Below, piece after piece: positions 26,257 to 35,504 of a DNA stretch of 64,000 bases. How positions within the stretch are numbered: the first letter of the stretch is position 1; every line of letters starts with the position of its first letter. Source of the stretch: Lyngbya sp. PCC 8106 (lineage in GTDB: Bacteria; Cyanobacteriota; Cyanobacteriia; Cyanobacteriales; Microcoleaceae); contig NZ_AAVU01000003.1 of the NCBI RefSeq assembly GCF_000169095.1, positions 124,001 through 188,000 on the forward strand, given 5' to 3'. A program made the translations under genes and the position numbers. Under the pieces are notes generated by a model. The model was not told the DNA's origin. It saw nothing but the letters and a program-made list of their open reading frames with translations, and did not search any database.

Positions 26257-27563
26257 TATCGCTTCACCATTCCTTCATAGCGTTGAGAAATCACATAAGT
26301 TTGCACCTGTTTCGCCGTGTCAATGGCTACACCCACTAAAATCAGGAGAGAAGTAGCACCAAATCCGCGAAAAGTAGGAACCCGAGTCGCTGTTTCGACT
26401 ACAGTAGGAATAATCGCCACAAACCCTAAAAAGATCGCCCCCAAAAAGGTCAATCGATTTAAAACCCGCTCAATATATTCACTGGTCGCTCGACCTGGAC
26501 GAATTCCGGGAATAGACGCCCCCATTTTTTTCAAGTTCTGCGCCATATCCACAGGTTGCAAAATCAGCGACGCATAGAAATAACTAAAGAACAAGATCAG
26601 CACCAAATAGAAAGCAGCATACAACCAAGGGGTCGGCCCGCTCGGACTCAGAGCTGTCGCGATTTGTACTAAAATCGGATTGTTGGTAAATTGCGAGAGG
26701 GATGCAGGTAAAATCAAAACCGCCGAAGCAAAAATGATCGGCATCACCCCACCCTGATTCAGTCGCAACGGCAAATAACTGGTTTTTTCCCGATAAAGTT
26801 TCCGACCGACCTGACGACGAGCCGAAACAATCGGAATTCGCCGAGTTCCTTCTTGAACAAACACAATCCCGACGATCATCGCCAAGAAAATCAGCAACAA
26901 GATAATCACCCGACCGACAATCGCGCGATCGCCACTTTGAGCCAACTCAATCGTATTTCCCAAAGAGCGAGGCAGAACCGCCACAATATTGACAAAAATC
27001 AGCAATGAAGCGCCGTTCCCAATTCCGCGCTCGGTAATCAGTTCCGAAACCCACATGACAAACATGGCCCCAGCGGATAAAGCCAAGACCACCTCAGCCA
27101 TAAACAAAGGCCCTGGACTTTCGGCAAAAGGACTCACCCACAAAGCCAGACCAATACTTTGCAGAACAGACCATCCGAAGGCAACATAACGGGTAATCTG
27201 AGAAATCTTACGGCGTCCGGCTTCCCCTTCATTTTTCTGTAAGTCTTCTAAAGTCGGTAATGCAGCCGTCATCAACTGCATGATGATCGAAGCATTAATG
27301 AAGGGTAAAATTCCCAAGGCAAAAATTCCCAGAGCTGAAAGGCCCCCACCCACAAACAAATCCAAAAAGCCAATCACGGGGCTATTTTGAATATTGGCAC
27401 TAAAGGCAGCGCGATCAATTCCGGGAATGGGTAAAAATACCCCCAAACGAACTAAAATTAACAAGCCGATGGTGACTAGGATACGACCTCGTAATCCAGC
27501 GGCTTGAGCCATCTGCAAAAACGTCTCTTGTGCAGTTGGTGCTTTATCTCGACTAACAACCAT
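26256..27563 (-). CDS. secY: Preprotein translocase subunit SecY
   Basis: Channel subunit of the Sec translocon in the cytoplasmic/thylakoid membrane. 435 residues with ten hydrophobic helices, the plug region FLPIPGIDRAAF, IGNGASLLIFVNIV, QGGVMPIIFASA and the conserved C-terminal part IRPGRATSEYIERVLNRLT. Standard position after rplO. Confidence 0.98.
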   Translation of the reverse strand: MVVSRDKAPTAQETFLQMAQAAGLRGRILVTIGLLILVRLGVFLPIPGIDRAAFSANIQNSPVIGFLDLFVGGGLSALGIFALGILPFINASIIMQLMTAALPTLEDLQKNEGEAGRRKISQITRYVAFGWSVLQSIGLALWVSPFAESPGPLFMAEVVLALSAGAMFVMWVSELITERGIGNGASLLIFVNIVAVLPRSLGNTIELAQSGDRAIVGRVIILLLIFLAMIVGIVFVQEGTRRIPIVSARRQVGRKLYREKTSYLPLRLNQGGVMPIIFASAVLILPASLSQFTNNPILVQIATALSPSGPTPWLYAAFYLVLILFFSYFYASLILQPVDMAQNLKKMGASIPGIRPGRATSEYIERVLNRLTFLGAIFLGFVAIIPTVVETATRVPTFRGFGATSLLILVGVAIDTAKQVQTYVISQRYEGMVKR

Positions 27564-27603
27564 TAAGGACTACCTCTTTCAAACCAAGTTGAACCGGGAT
27601 CGC

Positions 27604-28101
27604 TCAGTCTTGCTCTGTCTGAGTTTCCTGAGTTTCTCCACTTGTTTTCTTTTTGGCATCAATCGTCTCACAACTTCCCCCTGCGGCTTCAATTTTTGAG
27701 CGAGCAGATTGGGTAAAAGCTGCGGCTTTGACTTGCAGTGGCACATTGAGTTCCCCATCTCCTAACACTTTTAACGGGCCATTATTACTGGTTAAAATTC
27801 CCGCTTTTTGTAAAGAATCAAGGGTAACTTCTGTATTGGCGCTGCACGATGCCAACTTTCCTACATTAATGGTAGTGTACTGTTTCCGATTCACCTGAGG
27901 AAAGCCCTTTAATTTGGGCAAACGTCTGTAGAGAGGATTTTGACCTCCTTCAAATCCCGGTCGGGTACCTCTCCCAGAACGAGCTTTTTGACCGCGCATC
28001 CCTTTACCACAGCTTGCCCCTTGGCCTGCGGAAATTCCTCGACCCAGGCGACGACGACGCTTGCGGGAGCCGGCTTTTGGTACGGCATCTTCTAATCTCA
28101 T
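27604..28101 (-). CDS. rplO: Ribosomal protein L15
   Basis: 50S late-assembly protein. 165 residues, with the Gly/Arg-rich start GSRKRRRRLGRGISAGQGAS and RGTRPGFEGGQNPLYRRLPK. A C-terminal Lys/Thr/Glu-rich tail (about 20 residues) extends past the usual end. Confidence 0.96.
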   Translation of the reverse strand: MRLEDAVPKAGSRKRRRRLGRGISAGQGASCGKGMRGQKARSGRGTRPGFEGGQNPLYRRLPKLKGFPQVNRKQYTTINVGKLASCSANTEVTLDSLQKAGILTSNNGPLKVLGDGELNVPLQVKAAAFTQSARSKIEAAGGSCETIDAKKKTSGETQETQTEQD

Positions 28102-28174
28102 GGTTTTTTATCTGTGATCAGTTATCAGTTGTTGGAGATGAGAATTTTCATTCTCTGGTGCAAACTCAAACCCG

Positions 28175-28714
28175 TTAACTTGCATAAAGCTGCTCAACTG
28201 AGATTCCCCGTTCTCGGGCAACTTCTGACAAGGTTCTTAAACTGGTTAGTGCATCAACGGCGGCTCGGGCATTATTGAGTGGGTTACTCGAACCGAGTTG
28301 TTTGGCGAGGATATTACGAACGCCTGCGAGTTCAAGAACTGTTCGGACAGCTCCCCCGGCAATTACCCCAGTACCGGGTGCTGCGGGACGGATTAGCACT
28401 TTTGCACCGCCACCTTCGCCTTGAACCAGATGGGGAATGGAGTAGGATTTGGTCAGAGGCACTTCGATCACATTTTTGCGACCATCTGCAACTCCTTTTT
28501 TAACGGCTCCAATCACGTCGGCAGCTTTTCCGACCCCAACCCCCACTTGACCCCGTTCGTTACCGACGATCACAATAGCCCGGAAACTGAGTTTTTTACC
28601 GCCCTTGACGACTTTCGTTACCCGACGAATTTGTACAACCCGTTCTTGCCATTCTGTGTCTTTCTCTTTGGCGCGATTTCCTTTTTTGCGACGCTGCTGT
28701 TGTTGTTCTGCCAT
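28175..28714 (-). CDS. rpsE: Ribosomal protein S5
   Basis: 30S fidelity protein. 179 residues: basic N-terminus MAEQQQQRRKKGNRAKEKDT, dsRNA-like fold VVKGGKKLSFRAIVIVGNER, GVGKAADVIGAVKKGV and GTGVIAGGAVRTVLELAGV. Normal. Confidence 0.97.
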   Translation of the reverse strand: MAEQQQQRRKKGNRAKEKDTEWQERVVQIRRVTKVVKGGKKLSFRAIVIVGNERGQVGVGVGKAADVIGAVKKGVADGRKNVIEVPLTKSYSIPHLVQGEGGGAKVLIRPAAPGTGVIAGGAVRTVLELAGVRNILAKQLGSSNPLNNARAAVDALTSLRTLSEVARERGISVEQLYAS

Positions 28715-28767
28715 AATCGTTTATCCTCTGATCAATTCAATGATCAATTTAGCTTTCATTTTTAATT

Positions 28768-29130
28768 TTAGAAGTCTAAACCCGCTTCTCGGGCGGCTTC
28801 GGCAAGAGCTTTCACCCGACCATGATATAAGTAGCCCCCTCGGTCAAAAACGACTTTGCTGATCCCTTGGGAGAGTAAACGTTGAGCCAAAAGCTGTCCG
28901 ACTTGTACAGAGGCATCACAGGTTCCCCCGGTTTCGACTTGGGTTTTGAGATCGGGATCAAGGGTAGAAGCAGCGGCCAGGGTATGATGTTGAGTATCAT
29001 CAATCACCTGAGCATAGATGTGTTTGTGAGAACGAAATACGGCTAACCGAGGCCGTTGGGAAGTGCCAAACACTTTGCGTCGAACACGGCGATGCCGACG
29101 AGTGCGTGATTCTCTACGAGTCTGTTTCAT
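28768..29130 (-). CDS. rplR: Ribosomal protein L18
   Basis: 5S-rRNA-binding 50S protein. 120 residues with RPRLAVFRSHKHIYAQVIDD and VVFDRGGYLYHGRVKALAEA. Lies three bases after rplF. Confidence 0.97.
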   Translation of the reverse strand: MKQTRRESRTRRHRRVRRKVFGTSQRPRLAVFRSHKHIYAQVIDDTQHHTLAAASTLDPDLKTQVETGGTCDASVQVGQLLAQRLLSQGISKVVFDRGGYLYHGRVKALAEAAREAGLDF

Positions 29131-29133
29131 GGT

Positions 29134-29679
29134 TTATTTCTTGGCTTTACCTGCTTTACCTGCTTTCCGTCTGACTTGTTCTCCGGCATAGCGGATACCT
29201 TTGCCTTTGTAGGGTTCAGGGGGACGAACGGCACGAATTTGAGCGGCGATATTCCCCACAACTTCTTTATCGATGCCGCTAATAATCACGTTGGTATTGT
29301 TTTCAACCGCAACGGTAATTCCCTGAGGTGGGTTCATCTCAACGGGTTTGCTGTAACCGACATTGAGAATCAAATTTTTTCCTTGAACTTGCGCCCGATA
29401 CCCCACCCCTTGAATTTCCAGGCGTTTTTCAAATCCTTTAGAAACGCCATCGACCATATTGGCAACTAGGGTACGAGATAATCCATGGAGTTGACGAGCA
29501 ACACGGGACTCATCACGCCGTTTAACCAGTAAGGTATCACCGTCTTGTTCGAGGATGACTTTCTCAGGTAAAACTCGAGAAAGTTCTCCTTTAGGGCCTT
29601 TGACGATAATGTGTTGTCCCTCAATGGTGAAAGTAACTTTCGGGGGAATCGGAATTGGACGTTTACCAATTCTAGACAT
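29134..29679 (-). CDS. rplF: Ribosomal protein L6
   Basis: 50S protein near the sarcin-ricin loop. 181 residues starting MSRIGKRPIPIPPKVTFTIE, with the C-terminal signature PEPYKGKGIRYAGEQVRRKAGKAGK. Confidence 0.97.
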   Translation of the reverse strand: MSRIGKRPIPIPPKVTFTIEGQHIIVKGPKGELSRVLPEKVILEQDGDTLLVKRRDESRVARQLHGLSRTLVANMVDGVSKGFEKRLEIQGVGYRAQVQGKNLILNVGYSKPVEMNPPQGITVAVENNTNVIISGIDKEVVGNIAAQIRAVRPPEPYKGKGIRYAGEQVRRKAGKAGKAKK

Positions 29680-29923
29680 AATGCTTTTGTCCGTTTTAAG
29701 TTGTCAATTTTTCAGAAGTCAAACCGCGATCGCGCAATTGCTCAACAAATACGAATTCAGTTAACTTAACGCCTCATCCATTGAAGCGAACCAGCAGATC
29801 GAGTCAATTCGTTCCGACTGAAAAATTGCTTGACGCAGGCGTGACCCCGCTTGTCGCTTTTTGGGTTGACTATCCGTTGTAAAATCGAGACGATTTGAAC
29901 GTTGACGCAACTTTCAACTCGAC
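29680..29923. other. Intergenic gap inside the spc operon
   Basis: The 244-base rplF-rpsH gap has no gene, though neighbouring r-protein genes are mostly tightly packed. It contains a HIP1 site and the 17-mer TACGAATTCAGTTAACT (29750-29766), which recurs just upstream of rplC at 37166-37182. A promoter or processing site is possible. Confidence 0.35.
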
Positions 29924-30325
29924 TTACCAGATATAACAAAGCACTTCTCCGCCAATACCCTGAATACGGGCTTCTCGGTCGGTCATCACTCCGCGAGAGG
30001 TAGAGATAATCGCAATCCCAATTCCTCCTAAAACCCGAGGAAGTTCTTTACGGTTGCTATAAACTCGTAAACCCGGACGGCTGACTCGTTTTAGCTTTTT
30101 GATAATGGGAGTGCGAGTTTTGGGATTGTACTTCAAGGAAAGAACCAAAGCTTTTTTGATTCCTTCTCCGGTTTCTTCATACTCTCCAATAAAGCCTTCG
30201 TTTCTCAGCACTTTAGCAATGCTGCGAGTCATTTTGGTGGAGGGAATGTGTGTGGTTTGATGTCGCGCCAAGCAAGAGTTCCGAATGCGCGTCAACATAT
30301 CTGAAATGGTATCGTTTGTTGGCAT
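29924..30325 (-). CDS. rpsH: Ribosomal protein S8
   Basis: 30S central-domain assembly protein. 133 residues with MPTNDTISDMLTRIRNSCLA and the C-terminal GIAIISTSRGVMTDREARIQGIGGEVLCYIW (split: STSRGVMTDREAR and GGEVLCYIW). rpsN, often between rplE and rpsH in other bacteria, is absent here as usual in cyanobacteria. Confidence 0.97.
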   Translation of the reverse strand: MPTNDTISDMLTRIRNSCLARHQTTHIPSTKMTRSIAKVLRNEGFIGEYEETGEGIKKALVLSLKYNPKTRTPIIKKLKRVSRPGLRVYSNRKELPRVLGGIGIAIISTSRGVMTDREARIQGIGGEVLCYIW

Positions 30326-30349
30326 AGTTATTTCGTTGATCTAATCGCC

Positions 30350-30898
30350 TTAGTTTTCCCGGAAGGGCATTCCCATCTCTTTGAGTAAGGCACGTCCTTC
30401 TTCGTCGGACTGAGCGGTGGTAATAATTGAAATATCTAAACCCCGAATTTGATCGATGCTGTCGTATTCAATTTCAGGGAAAATGAGTTGTTCTCGAACA
30501 CCCAAACTGTAATTTCCTCGCCCATCGAAGCTTTTAGGGCTAATCCCCCGAAAGTCCCGAATTCGAGGCAATGCCAGGTGAATGAGTCGCTCTAAGAAGG
30601 CATACATCCGATCTGAGCGCAATGTAACCATCACCCCAACGGGCATTCCTTGACGAATTTTAAATCCGGCGATCGCTTTTTTGGCTCGGGTCACCACTGG
30701 TTTTTGTCCAGTGATCATGGAGATTTCCTTGAGTGATGAGTCGAGGGCTTTAGCATTTTGCGAAGCTTCTCCCAAGCCACGATTAATAGTTATTTTAATA
30801 ATCTTGGGAACTTGATGGATATTTTGATATCCAAATTGCTCCATGAGCTTGGGAACGACTTTTTCGAGATACTGATTTTTAATTTGAGTGACTGCCAT
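30350..30898 (-). CDS. rplE: Ribosomal protein L5
   Basis: 5S-rRNA-binding 50S protein contacting P-site tRNA. 182 residues with GQKPVVTRAKKAIAGFKIRQ, RIRDFRGISPKSFDGRGNYS and MGMPFREN at the end. Confidence 0.97.
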   Translation of the reverse strand: MAVTQIKNQYLEKVVPKLMEQFGYQNIHQVPKIIKITINRGLGEASQNAKALDSSLKEISMITGQKPVVTRAKKAIAGFKIRQGMPVGVMVTLRSDRMYAFLERLIHLALPRIRDFRGISPKSFDGRGNYSLGVREQLIFPEIEYDSIDQIRGLDISIITTAQSDEEGRALLKEMGMPFREN

Positions 30899-30987
30899 TG
30901 TGCTTGATCCTTTTCTATCCCTGGGCTTGGTCAGGGAGGGGTTGATACCAAGTTGAGAGTGATTTTTTTCCCGTTGTTTTCGAGAAA

Positions 30988-31338
30988 TTAATCAAGAATC
31001 TCTCCGGTTTTTTTGAGCATTCTTACTTTGCGCCCTTCGTCGGTTAAGGTGTAACAAATGCGACTAGCGACTTTTTCTTTGGTGGAATACAGCATGACAT
31101 TAGAGCTATGAATTGGAGCTTCAAAGGTAATGATTTTGCCGGATTCTCCTTCTTGTTGAGGCTTGACGTGTTTGGTGCGGATGTTAATATCCTTAACTAC
31201 GACTTTACTCAACCGAGGAATAGCGCGGATAACTTCTCCAACTTTGCCTTTATCTTTTCCGGCAATAATTTGTACGGTATCCCCTGTTTTGACGTGCATT
31301 TTCTGACGTTGGGATGAGGGTTGCTTCTTAAGCGCCAT
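30988..31338 (-). CDS. rplX: Ribosomal protein L24
   Basis: 50S assembly initiator with a KOW motif (VKTGDTVQIIAGKDKGKVGEV). 116 residues. Stop/start are adjacent to rplN (one base), consistent with coupling. Confidence 0.96.
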   Translation of the reverse strand: MALKKQPSSQRQKMHVKTGDTVQIIAGKDKGKVGEVIRAIPRLSKVVVKDINIRTKHVKPQQEGESGKIITFEAPIHSSNVMLYSTKEKVASRICYTLTDEGRKVRMLKKTGEILD

Positions 31339-31707
31339 TTAAATAACCTCCGGTGCTAAGGAAACGATTTTCATGTAATTTTTCTCCCGCAGTTCACGAG
31401 CGATGGGGCCGAATACGCGGGTTCCTCGAGGATTACCCTCCGGGTTAATAATCACGGCGGCGTTATCATCAAACCGGATGCTCATGCCACTATCACGGCG
31501 CAGACTGTGACGAGTCCGGACAACGACCGCTCTGACCACATCTGATCGTTTAACGGCCATGTTGGGAATCGCATCTTTAACCACAGCAATAATCTCATCG
31601 CCAATCCGGGCGTAGCGACGATTACCTCCACCCAGGATGCGGATACACATCACTTTTCGCGCTCCGCTATTATCAGCAACATTCAGGATAGTCTGCGTTT
31701 GAATCAT
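31339..31707 (-). CDS. rplN: Ribosomal protein L14
   Basis: 50S interface protein. 122 residues: MIQTQTILNVADNSGARKVM and GNPRGTRVFGPIARELREKN. Normal length. Confidence 0.97.
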   Translation of the reverse strand: MIQTQTILNVADNSGARKVMCIRILGGGNRRYARIGDEIIAVVKDAIPNMAVKRSDVVRAVVVRTRHSLRRDSGMSIRFDDNAAVIINPEGNPRGTRVFGPIARELREKNYMKIVSLAPEVI

Positions 31708-31779
31708 GACACTTCATCGATTGTTGAGAGGTTGATTGTTGAAATGATCTGAAAATCTTAGAAACGTTCTCGCTGGTGA

Positions 31780-32028
31780 TTATTCCGGTCGAGAAGTTAG
31801 AATTTCAATCACGTTCCAACGTTTTGTTTTACTCAGAGGTCGAGTTTCTTGAATGCGAACTCTATCCCCTTCTTGACACTGATTTTCTTCATCGTGAGCT
31901 TTATACCGTCTGGTTTTCACCACGATTTTTCCATACTTGCGGTGGGGGGAACGGTTTTCAATCGCCACCACGACTGTTTTCTCCATTTTGTTGCTGACGA
32001 CTAAGCCAACTCGTTCTTTGATTGCCAT
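31780..32028 (-). CDS. rpsQ: Ribosomal protein S17
   Basis: 30S early-assembly protein. 82 residues, KERVGLVVSNKMEKTVVVAI and QEGDRVRIQETRPLSKTKRW. Confidence 0.96.
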   Translation of the reverse strand: MAIKERVGLVVSNKMEKTVVVAIENRSPHRKYGKIVVKTRRYKAHDEENQCQEGDRVRIQETRPLSKTKRWNVIEILTSRPE

Positions 32029-32090
32029 AGTTTGGTGTACTCAATATATTGTCAAACCTGAAAAGAATTTGCTTCCCTTCGCTGACTTTT

Positions 32091-32390
32091 TTAGGCTTCT
32101 TCTGGGGAGGAAGCGGCGGCTAATTCCGGTTCAGGAGTTGCAGTTGATGCGGTTTCCTCTAACGGTGGGGTAGCAGATTCTTCTGCTTCAGCCTGGTGTT
32201 GTCGTTCCCGTTCAACGGTAAATAATTGAGCCAGTTGATGTTGAGTATGTTTAAACTCGTGAGGCTTTTCTAGTCGTCCTGTTGCTTTCAATAGACGCAG
32301 ATTTGCCAGATGTTTTTTGAGTTCAATAATCTTGTCTGACAGTTGTTCATCATTTAACTGTCTCACCTCTTTGATTTTTGGAAAAGCCAT
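32091..32390 (-). CDS. rpmC: Ribosomal protein L29 with acidic C-terminal extension
   Basis: 50S exit-tunnel protein. The first ~68 residues are ordinary L29 (LNDEQLSDKIIELKKHLANL, KPHEFKHTQHQLAQLFTVER). After that comes a ~30-residue Ala/Glu/Pro/Thr-rich acidic tail (EESATPPLEETASTATPEPE). Bacterial L29 is usually about 60-75 residues, so 99 is long. The tail is in frame and ends at a normal stop; it is probably disordered at the ribosome surface. Confidence 0.93.
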   Translation of the reverse strand: MAFPKIKEVRQLNDEQLSDKIIELKKHLANLRLLKATGRLEKPHEFKHTQHQLAQLFTVERERQHQAEAEESATPPLEETASTATPEPELAAASSPEEA

Positions 32391-32431
32391 AACTCCTTAA
32401 CCTCCTCTATATCCTTTAAAATTCTATCCTT

Positions 32432-32860
32432 TTATTCAGAGGATTCTTCCTCCTTTGGTTTGACAATAAACTTTGTCTTAATCGGTAATTTAGAGTCGGC
32501 TAAACGCATGGCTTCGCGAGCAATTTCTTCAGAAACGCCAGCGAGTTCAAACATAATCCGTCCGGGCTTAACTACAGCAACCCAATACTCAGGCGCACCT
32601 TTACCGGAACCCATCCGAGTTTCAGCCGGACGCATGGTAATCGGTTTATCGGGAAAAATCCGAATCCAAATCTGTCCACCCCGACGAATGTAACGAGTCA
32701 TCGCCCGACGAGCAGCTTCTATTTGGCGGGCAGTAATCCAAGAGGGTTCGAGAGCTTGCAAAGCATATTCGCCGAAGCTAATAGTATTTCCTCGGCTCGC
32801 TTGACCTCTCATTCGGCCCCGTTGCTGTTTACGGAATTTCGTTCTTTTAGGACTTAACAT
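32432..32860 (-). CDS. rplP: Ribosomal protein L16
   Basis: 50S protein near the A-site/peptidyl transferase region. 142 residues: MLSPKRTKFRKQQRGRMRGQ, TRYIRRGGQIWIRIFPDKP and KPGRIMFELAGV. Confidence 0.97.
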   Translation of the reverse strand: MLSPKRTKFRKQQRGRMRGQASRGNTISFGEYALQALEPSWITARQIEAARRAMTRYIRRGGQIWIRIFPDKPITMRPAETRMGSGKGAPEYWVAVVKPGRIMFELAGVSEEIAREAMRLADSKLPIKTKFIVKPKEEESSE

Positions 32861-32926
32861 CGGTGGTTCGTGGTAAGTTGTGGGCGATCAGTCGAAGGGT
32901 AAGAAGCCTGATCATTTTCGGTTTCT

Positions 32927-33655
32927 CTATCCTTCATTCGAGCGATCATCATATTTTTGACGTCGCGGTTGTTTGCGTCTCGGTTGACCGACATTTGCAG
33001 AGTTTGAGGTTTCTTCCTGTCCGGGAATAATTTCACCTTTGAACACCCAAACTTTAATGCCGAGAATGCCATAAATGGTCAAAGCGGTGCAGTAGGCGTA
33101 GTCAATATCTGCCCGCAGGGTATGCAGGGGAACTCGACCTTCACGAGTCCATTCTGTCCGGGCAATTTCAGCCCCATTGAGGCGGCCGCTCACTTGAACT
33201 TTGATCCCTTCTACTCCGGCTTTTTGAGCGCGGGTAATCGCCTGACGAACCACCCGACGGAAGGATACCCGTTTTTCGAGCTGCTGGGCAATGTATTCTG
33301 CGATTAAGCGGGCATCGGCGTCAACACGAGCGACTTCGACAACGTTGATCCGAATCTGACGATTGTTGCCCAGTTCTTTTTGTAAACCGACGCGCAGCGA
33401 TTCAATCCCTGTTCCGCCTCGACCCACAACAACCCCAGGTCGTGCGGTTAACACTTCTAAGTCGATTTGATCGGCTTTACGTTCAATCCGAACATCCGAA
33501 ATCCCGGCATTACTCAGGTTTTTTTGAATGTATTGGCGGATTTTATAGTCTTCTTGCAGCAGGTCGGGATAATGTTTGGCATCGGCGAACCATCTAGACT
33601 TATGTTCTTGGGTGATTCCTAAACGAAAACCGACTGGATTAATTTTTTGTCCCAT
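32927..33655 (-). CDS. rpsC: Ribosomal protein S3
   Basis: 30S mRNA-entry protein with KH domain. 242 residues, MGQKINPVGFRLGITQEHKS, GVVVGRGGTGIESLR and KVWVFKGEIIPG, with a basic/Gln-rich tail. Separated from rplP by 66 bases. Confidence 0.97.
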   Translation of the reverse strand: MGQKINPVGFRLGITQEHKSRWFADAKHYPDLLQEDYKIRQYIQKNLSNAGISDVRIERKADQIDLEVLTARPGVVVGRGGTGIESLRVGLQKELGNNRQIRINVVEVARVDADARLIAEYIAQQLEKRVSFRRVVRQAITRAQKAGVEGIKVQVSGRLNGAEIARTEWTREGRVPLHTLRADIDYAYCTALTIYGILGIKVWVFKGEIIPGQEETSNSANVGQPRRKQPRRQKYDDRSNEG

Positions 33656-33746
33656 AGCGAATTAAGGTATGAAATGGGTTAACGATTCATCATTGGATTG
33701 AAAGGTACAAAATTCAATGGATTGTAATTGTTGAACTGGAATTAAT

Positions 33747-34106
33747 TTATTCTTCAACATTCGGAGCAACTGCCACGGTAATGTGACAAGTGGGCTTGCG
33801 AATTTGATAGGCACGACCTTGAGCGCGTGGGCGATAGCGTTTCAAACTTGGGCCTTGGTCGGCAAAAGCTTGAGAGACAACCAGAGTCGCTGGATCTAAA
33901 CCCTGATTGTGTTCAGCATTGGCTACGGCAGAACGCAAAGCCTTTAAAATAGGCTGACAAGACCGATAAGGCATAAATTCTAGAATGATCAGCGCCTCTC
34001 GATAGGAGCGTCCCCGAATTTGATCGAGGACTCGTCGTACTTTGTGAGGCGACATCCGAATATAGCGAGCGATCGCTTTAACTTCTGTGCTAGTGTCTAC
34101 AGGCAT
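33747..34106 (-). CDS. rplV: Ribosomal protein L22
   Basis: 50S exit-tunnel protein. 119 residues from MPVDTSTEVKAIARYIRMSP; conserved ALRSAVANAEHNQGLDP and RPRAQGRAYQIRKPTCHITV. The frame continues upstream to 34166, but the extra 20 residues are not L22-like and a purine-rich GGAAACC lies just before the chosen ATG. Confidence 0.96.
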   Translation of the reverse strand: MPVDTSTEVKAIARYIRMSPHKVRRVLDQIRGRSYREALIILEFMPYRSCQPILKALRSAVANAEHNQGLDPATLVVSQAFADQGPSLKRYRPRAQGRAYQIRKPTCHITVAVAPNVEE

Positions 34107-34208
34107 TATGGTTTCCTCGATCCCTTGGGTGTAGAGACGTTCCGGGTGAACGCCTTTACCAGTCAATGATTGCTGTATTAGGCAACAATCGTTTAATCCG
34201 GATTGGTC

Positions 34209-34493
34209 TTATCGACGAGCCTTTTTATCGCCCCCGGCATGACTCCGATAAGTGCGAGTTGGAGCAAATTCACCTAACTTATGTCCAACCATTTGTTCGG
34301 TCACAAAGACAGGAACGTGTTGGCGGCCGTTGTGTACGGCGATGGTATGACCCACCATCAGGGGCAAAATTGTCGAAGCTCGTGACCAGGTTTTGATCAC
34401 TTCTTTGCCTTTTTTGCCACTGGCATCTAAGGCGGCAATTTTTTTGAGTAAATGATCGGCGACAAATGGGCCTTTCTTGAGTGAACGAGACAT
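34209..34493 (-). CDS. rpsS: Ribosomal protein S19
   Basis: 30S head protein. 94 residues, MSRSLKKGPFVADHLLKKIA and HNGRQHVPVFVTEQMVGHKL. Normal. Confidence 0.97.
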   Translation of the reverse strand: MSRSLKKGPFVADHLLKKIAALDASGKKGKEVIKTWSRASTILPLMVGHTIAVHNGRQHVPVFVTEQMVGHKLGEFAPTRTYRSHAGGDKKARR

Positions 34494-34585
34494 AGTGACA
34501 ACTCTTTGGGTAATGTTCAGCGTTCAGAATTTCAGGAGATTTCTCTGCCGTTCGTCAAGTCTGGCAAACAGAGACTCGAACGCAA

Positions 34586-35449
34586 TTAACTCTGACGACC
34601 GCCCTTACCCCGTTTGGAGGATTTGCGGCGACGACGGACAATTAATTTAGTGCTGCGCTTTTTGGGGTTGCGGGTTTTCAGACCCAAGGCAGGTTTACCC
34701 CAAGGTGTACAAGGGCCACTGCGACCGATGGGAGCGCGTCCTTCACCACCTCCATGAGGGTGATCGACCGGGTTCATCACACTTCCGCGAACGGTGGGTC
34801 TTTTTCCTTTCCAACGGTTGCGACCTGCTTTACCGATGCTGATGTTACGGGCTTCGATGTTGCCCACTTGTCCGATGGTTGCATAGGAACGAGCCGGGAT
34901 TTTGCGTTGTTCTCCCGAAGGCAATTTCAGGGTGACATATTCCCCTTCTTTTGCCATGAGTTGAGCGCTGGCTCCGGCTGCTCGCACGACTTGTCCGCCT
35001 TTTCCGGGTATTAATTCGACATTATGAACGTCTGTTCCTAACGGAATCCTCGATAGGGGTAATGCGTTACCCACTTCAATGGCGGACTCTGGCCCGGAGG
35101 TGATCACGGTACCAACTTTTAACCCGACCGGATGCAAAATATATCGCTTTTCGCCATCGATATAATGCAGCAAGGCGATGCGGGCGTTACGGTTGGGGTC
35201 GTATTCGATCTCTGCAACTTTTGCCGGGATATTATGTTTATCGCGACGAAAATCAATGATACGGTAGAGTTTTTTATGTCCTCCACCCCGATGACGACAG
35301 GTGATTACACCTCGGTTGTTCCGTCCCTTATGACGATGTTTGGTCGTGACGAGGGAAGGTTCAGGGGTTGAGCGTGTAACTTCAGCAAAGTCTGAAACTG
35401 AATGTTGTCGAGTGCTTGGGGTATAGGGTCGATATGAACGAATTCCCAT
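34586..35449 (-). CDS. rplB: Ribosomal protein L2
   Basis: 50S protein essential for subunit joining and peptidyl transfer. 287 residues with GRNNRGVITCRHRGGGHKKL, GSVMNPVDHPHGGGEGRAPI (the catalytically implicated His is in this loop) and GKPALGLKTRNPKKRS. Confidence 0.98.
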   Translation of the reverse strand: MGIRSYRPYTPSTRQHSVSDFAEVTRSTPEPSLVTTKHRHKGRNNRGVITCRHRGGGHKKLYRIIDFRRDKHNIPAKVAEIEYDPNRNARIALLHYIDGEKRYILHPVGLKVGTVITSGPESAIEVGNALPLSRIPLGTDVHNVELIPGKGGQVVRAAGASAQLMAKEGEYVTLKLPSGEQRKIPARSYATIGQVGNIEARNISIGKAGRNRWKGKRPTVRGSVMNPVDHPHGGGEGRAPIGRSGPCTPWGKPALGLKTRNPKKRSTKLIVRRRRKSSKRGKGGRQS

Positions 35450-35504
35450 GATTTTCCCTCATTTTTAAATCTGCAAAAAAACAATCCTAAATTGTGAGTT
35501 TCCC

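Noticed and set aside
30326..30349. Missing rpsN (S14) and rpmD (L30) as deletions in the spc operon
   Set aside because: In cyanobacteria rpsN is normally elsewhere and L30 is generally absent, so this is the ordinary arrangement, not a loss in this strain.
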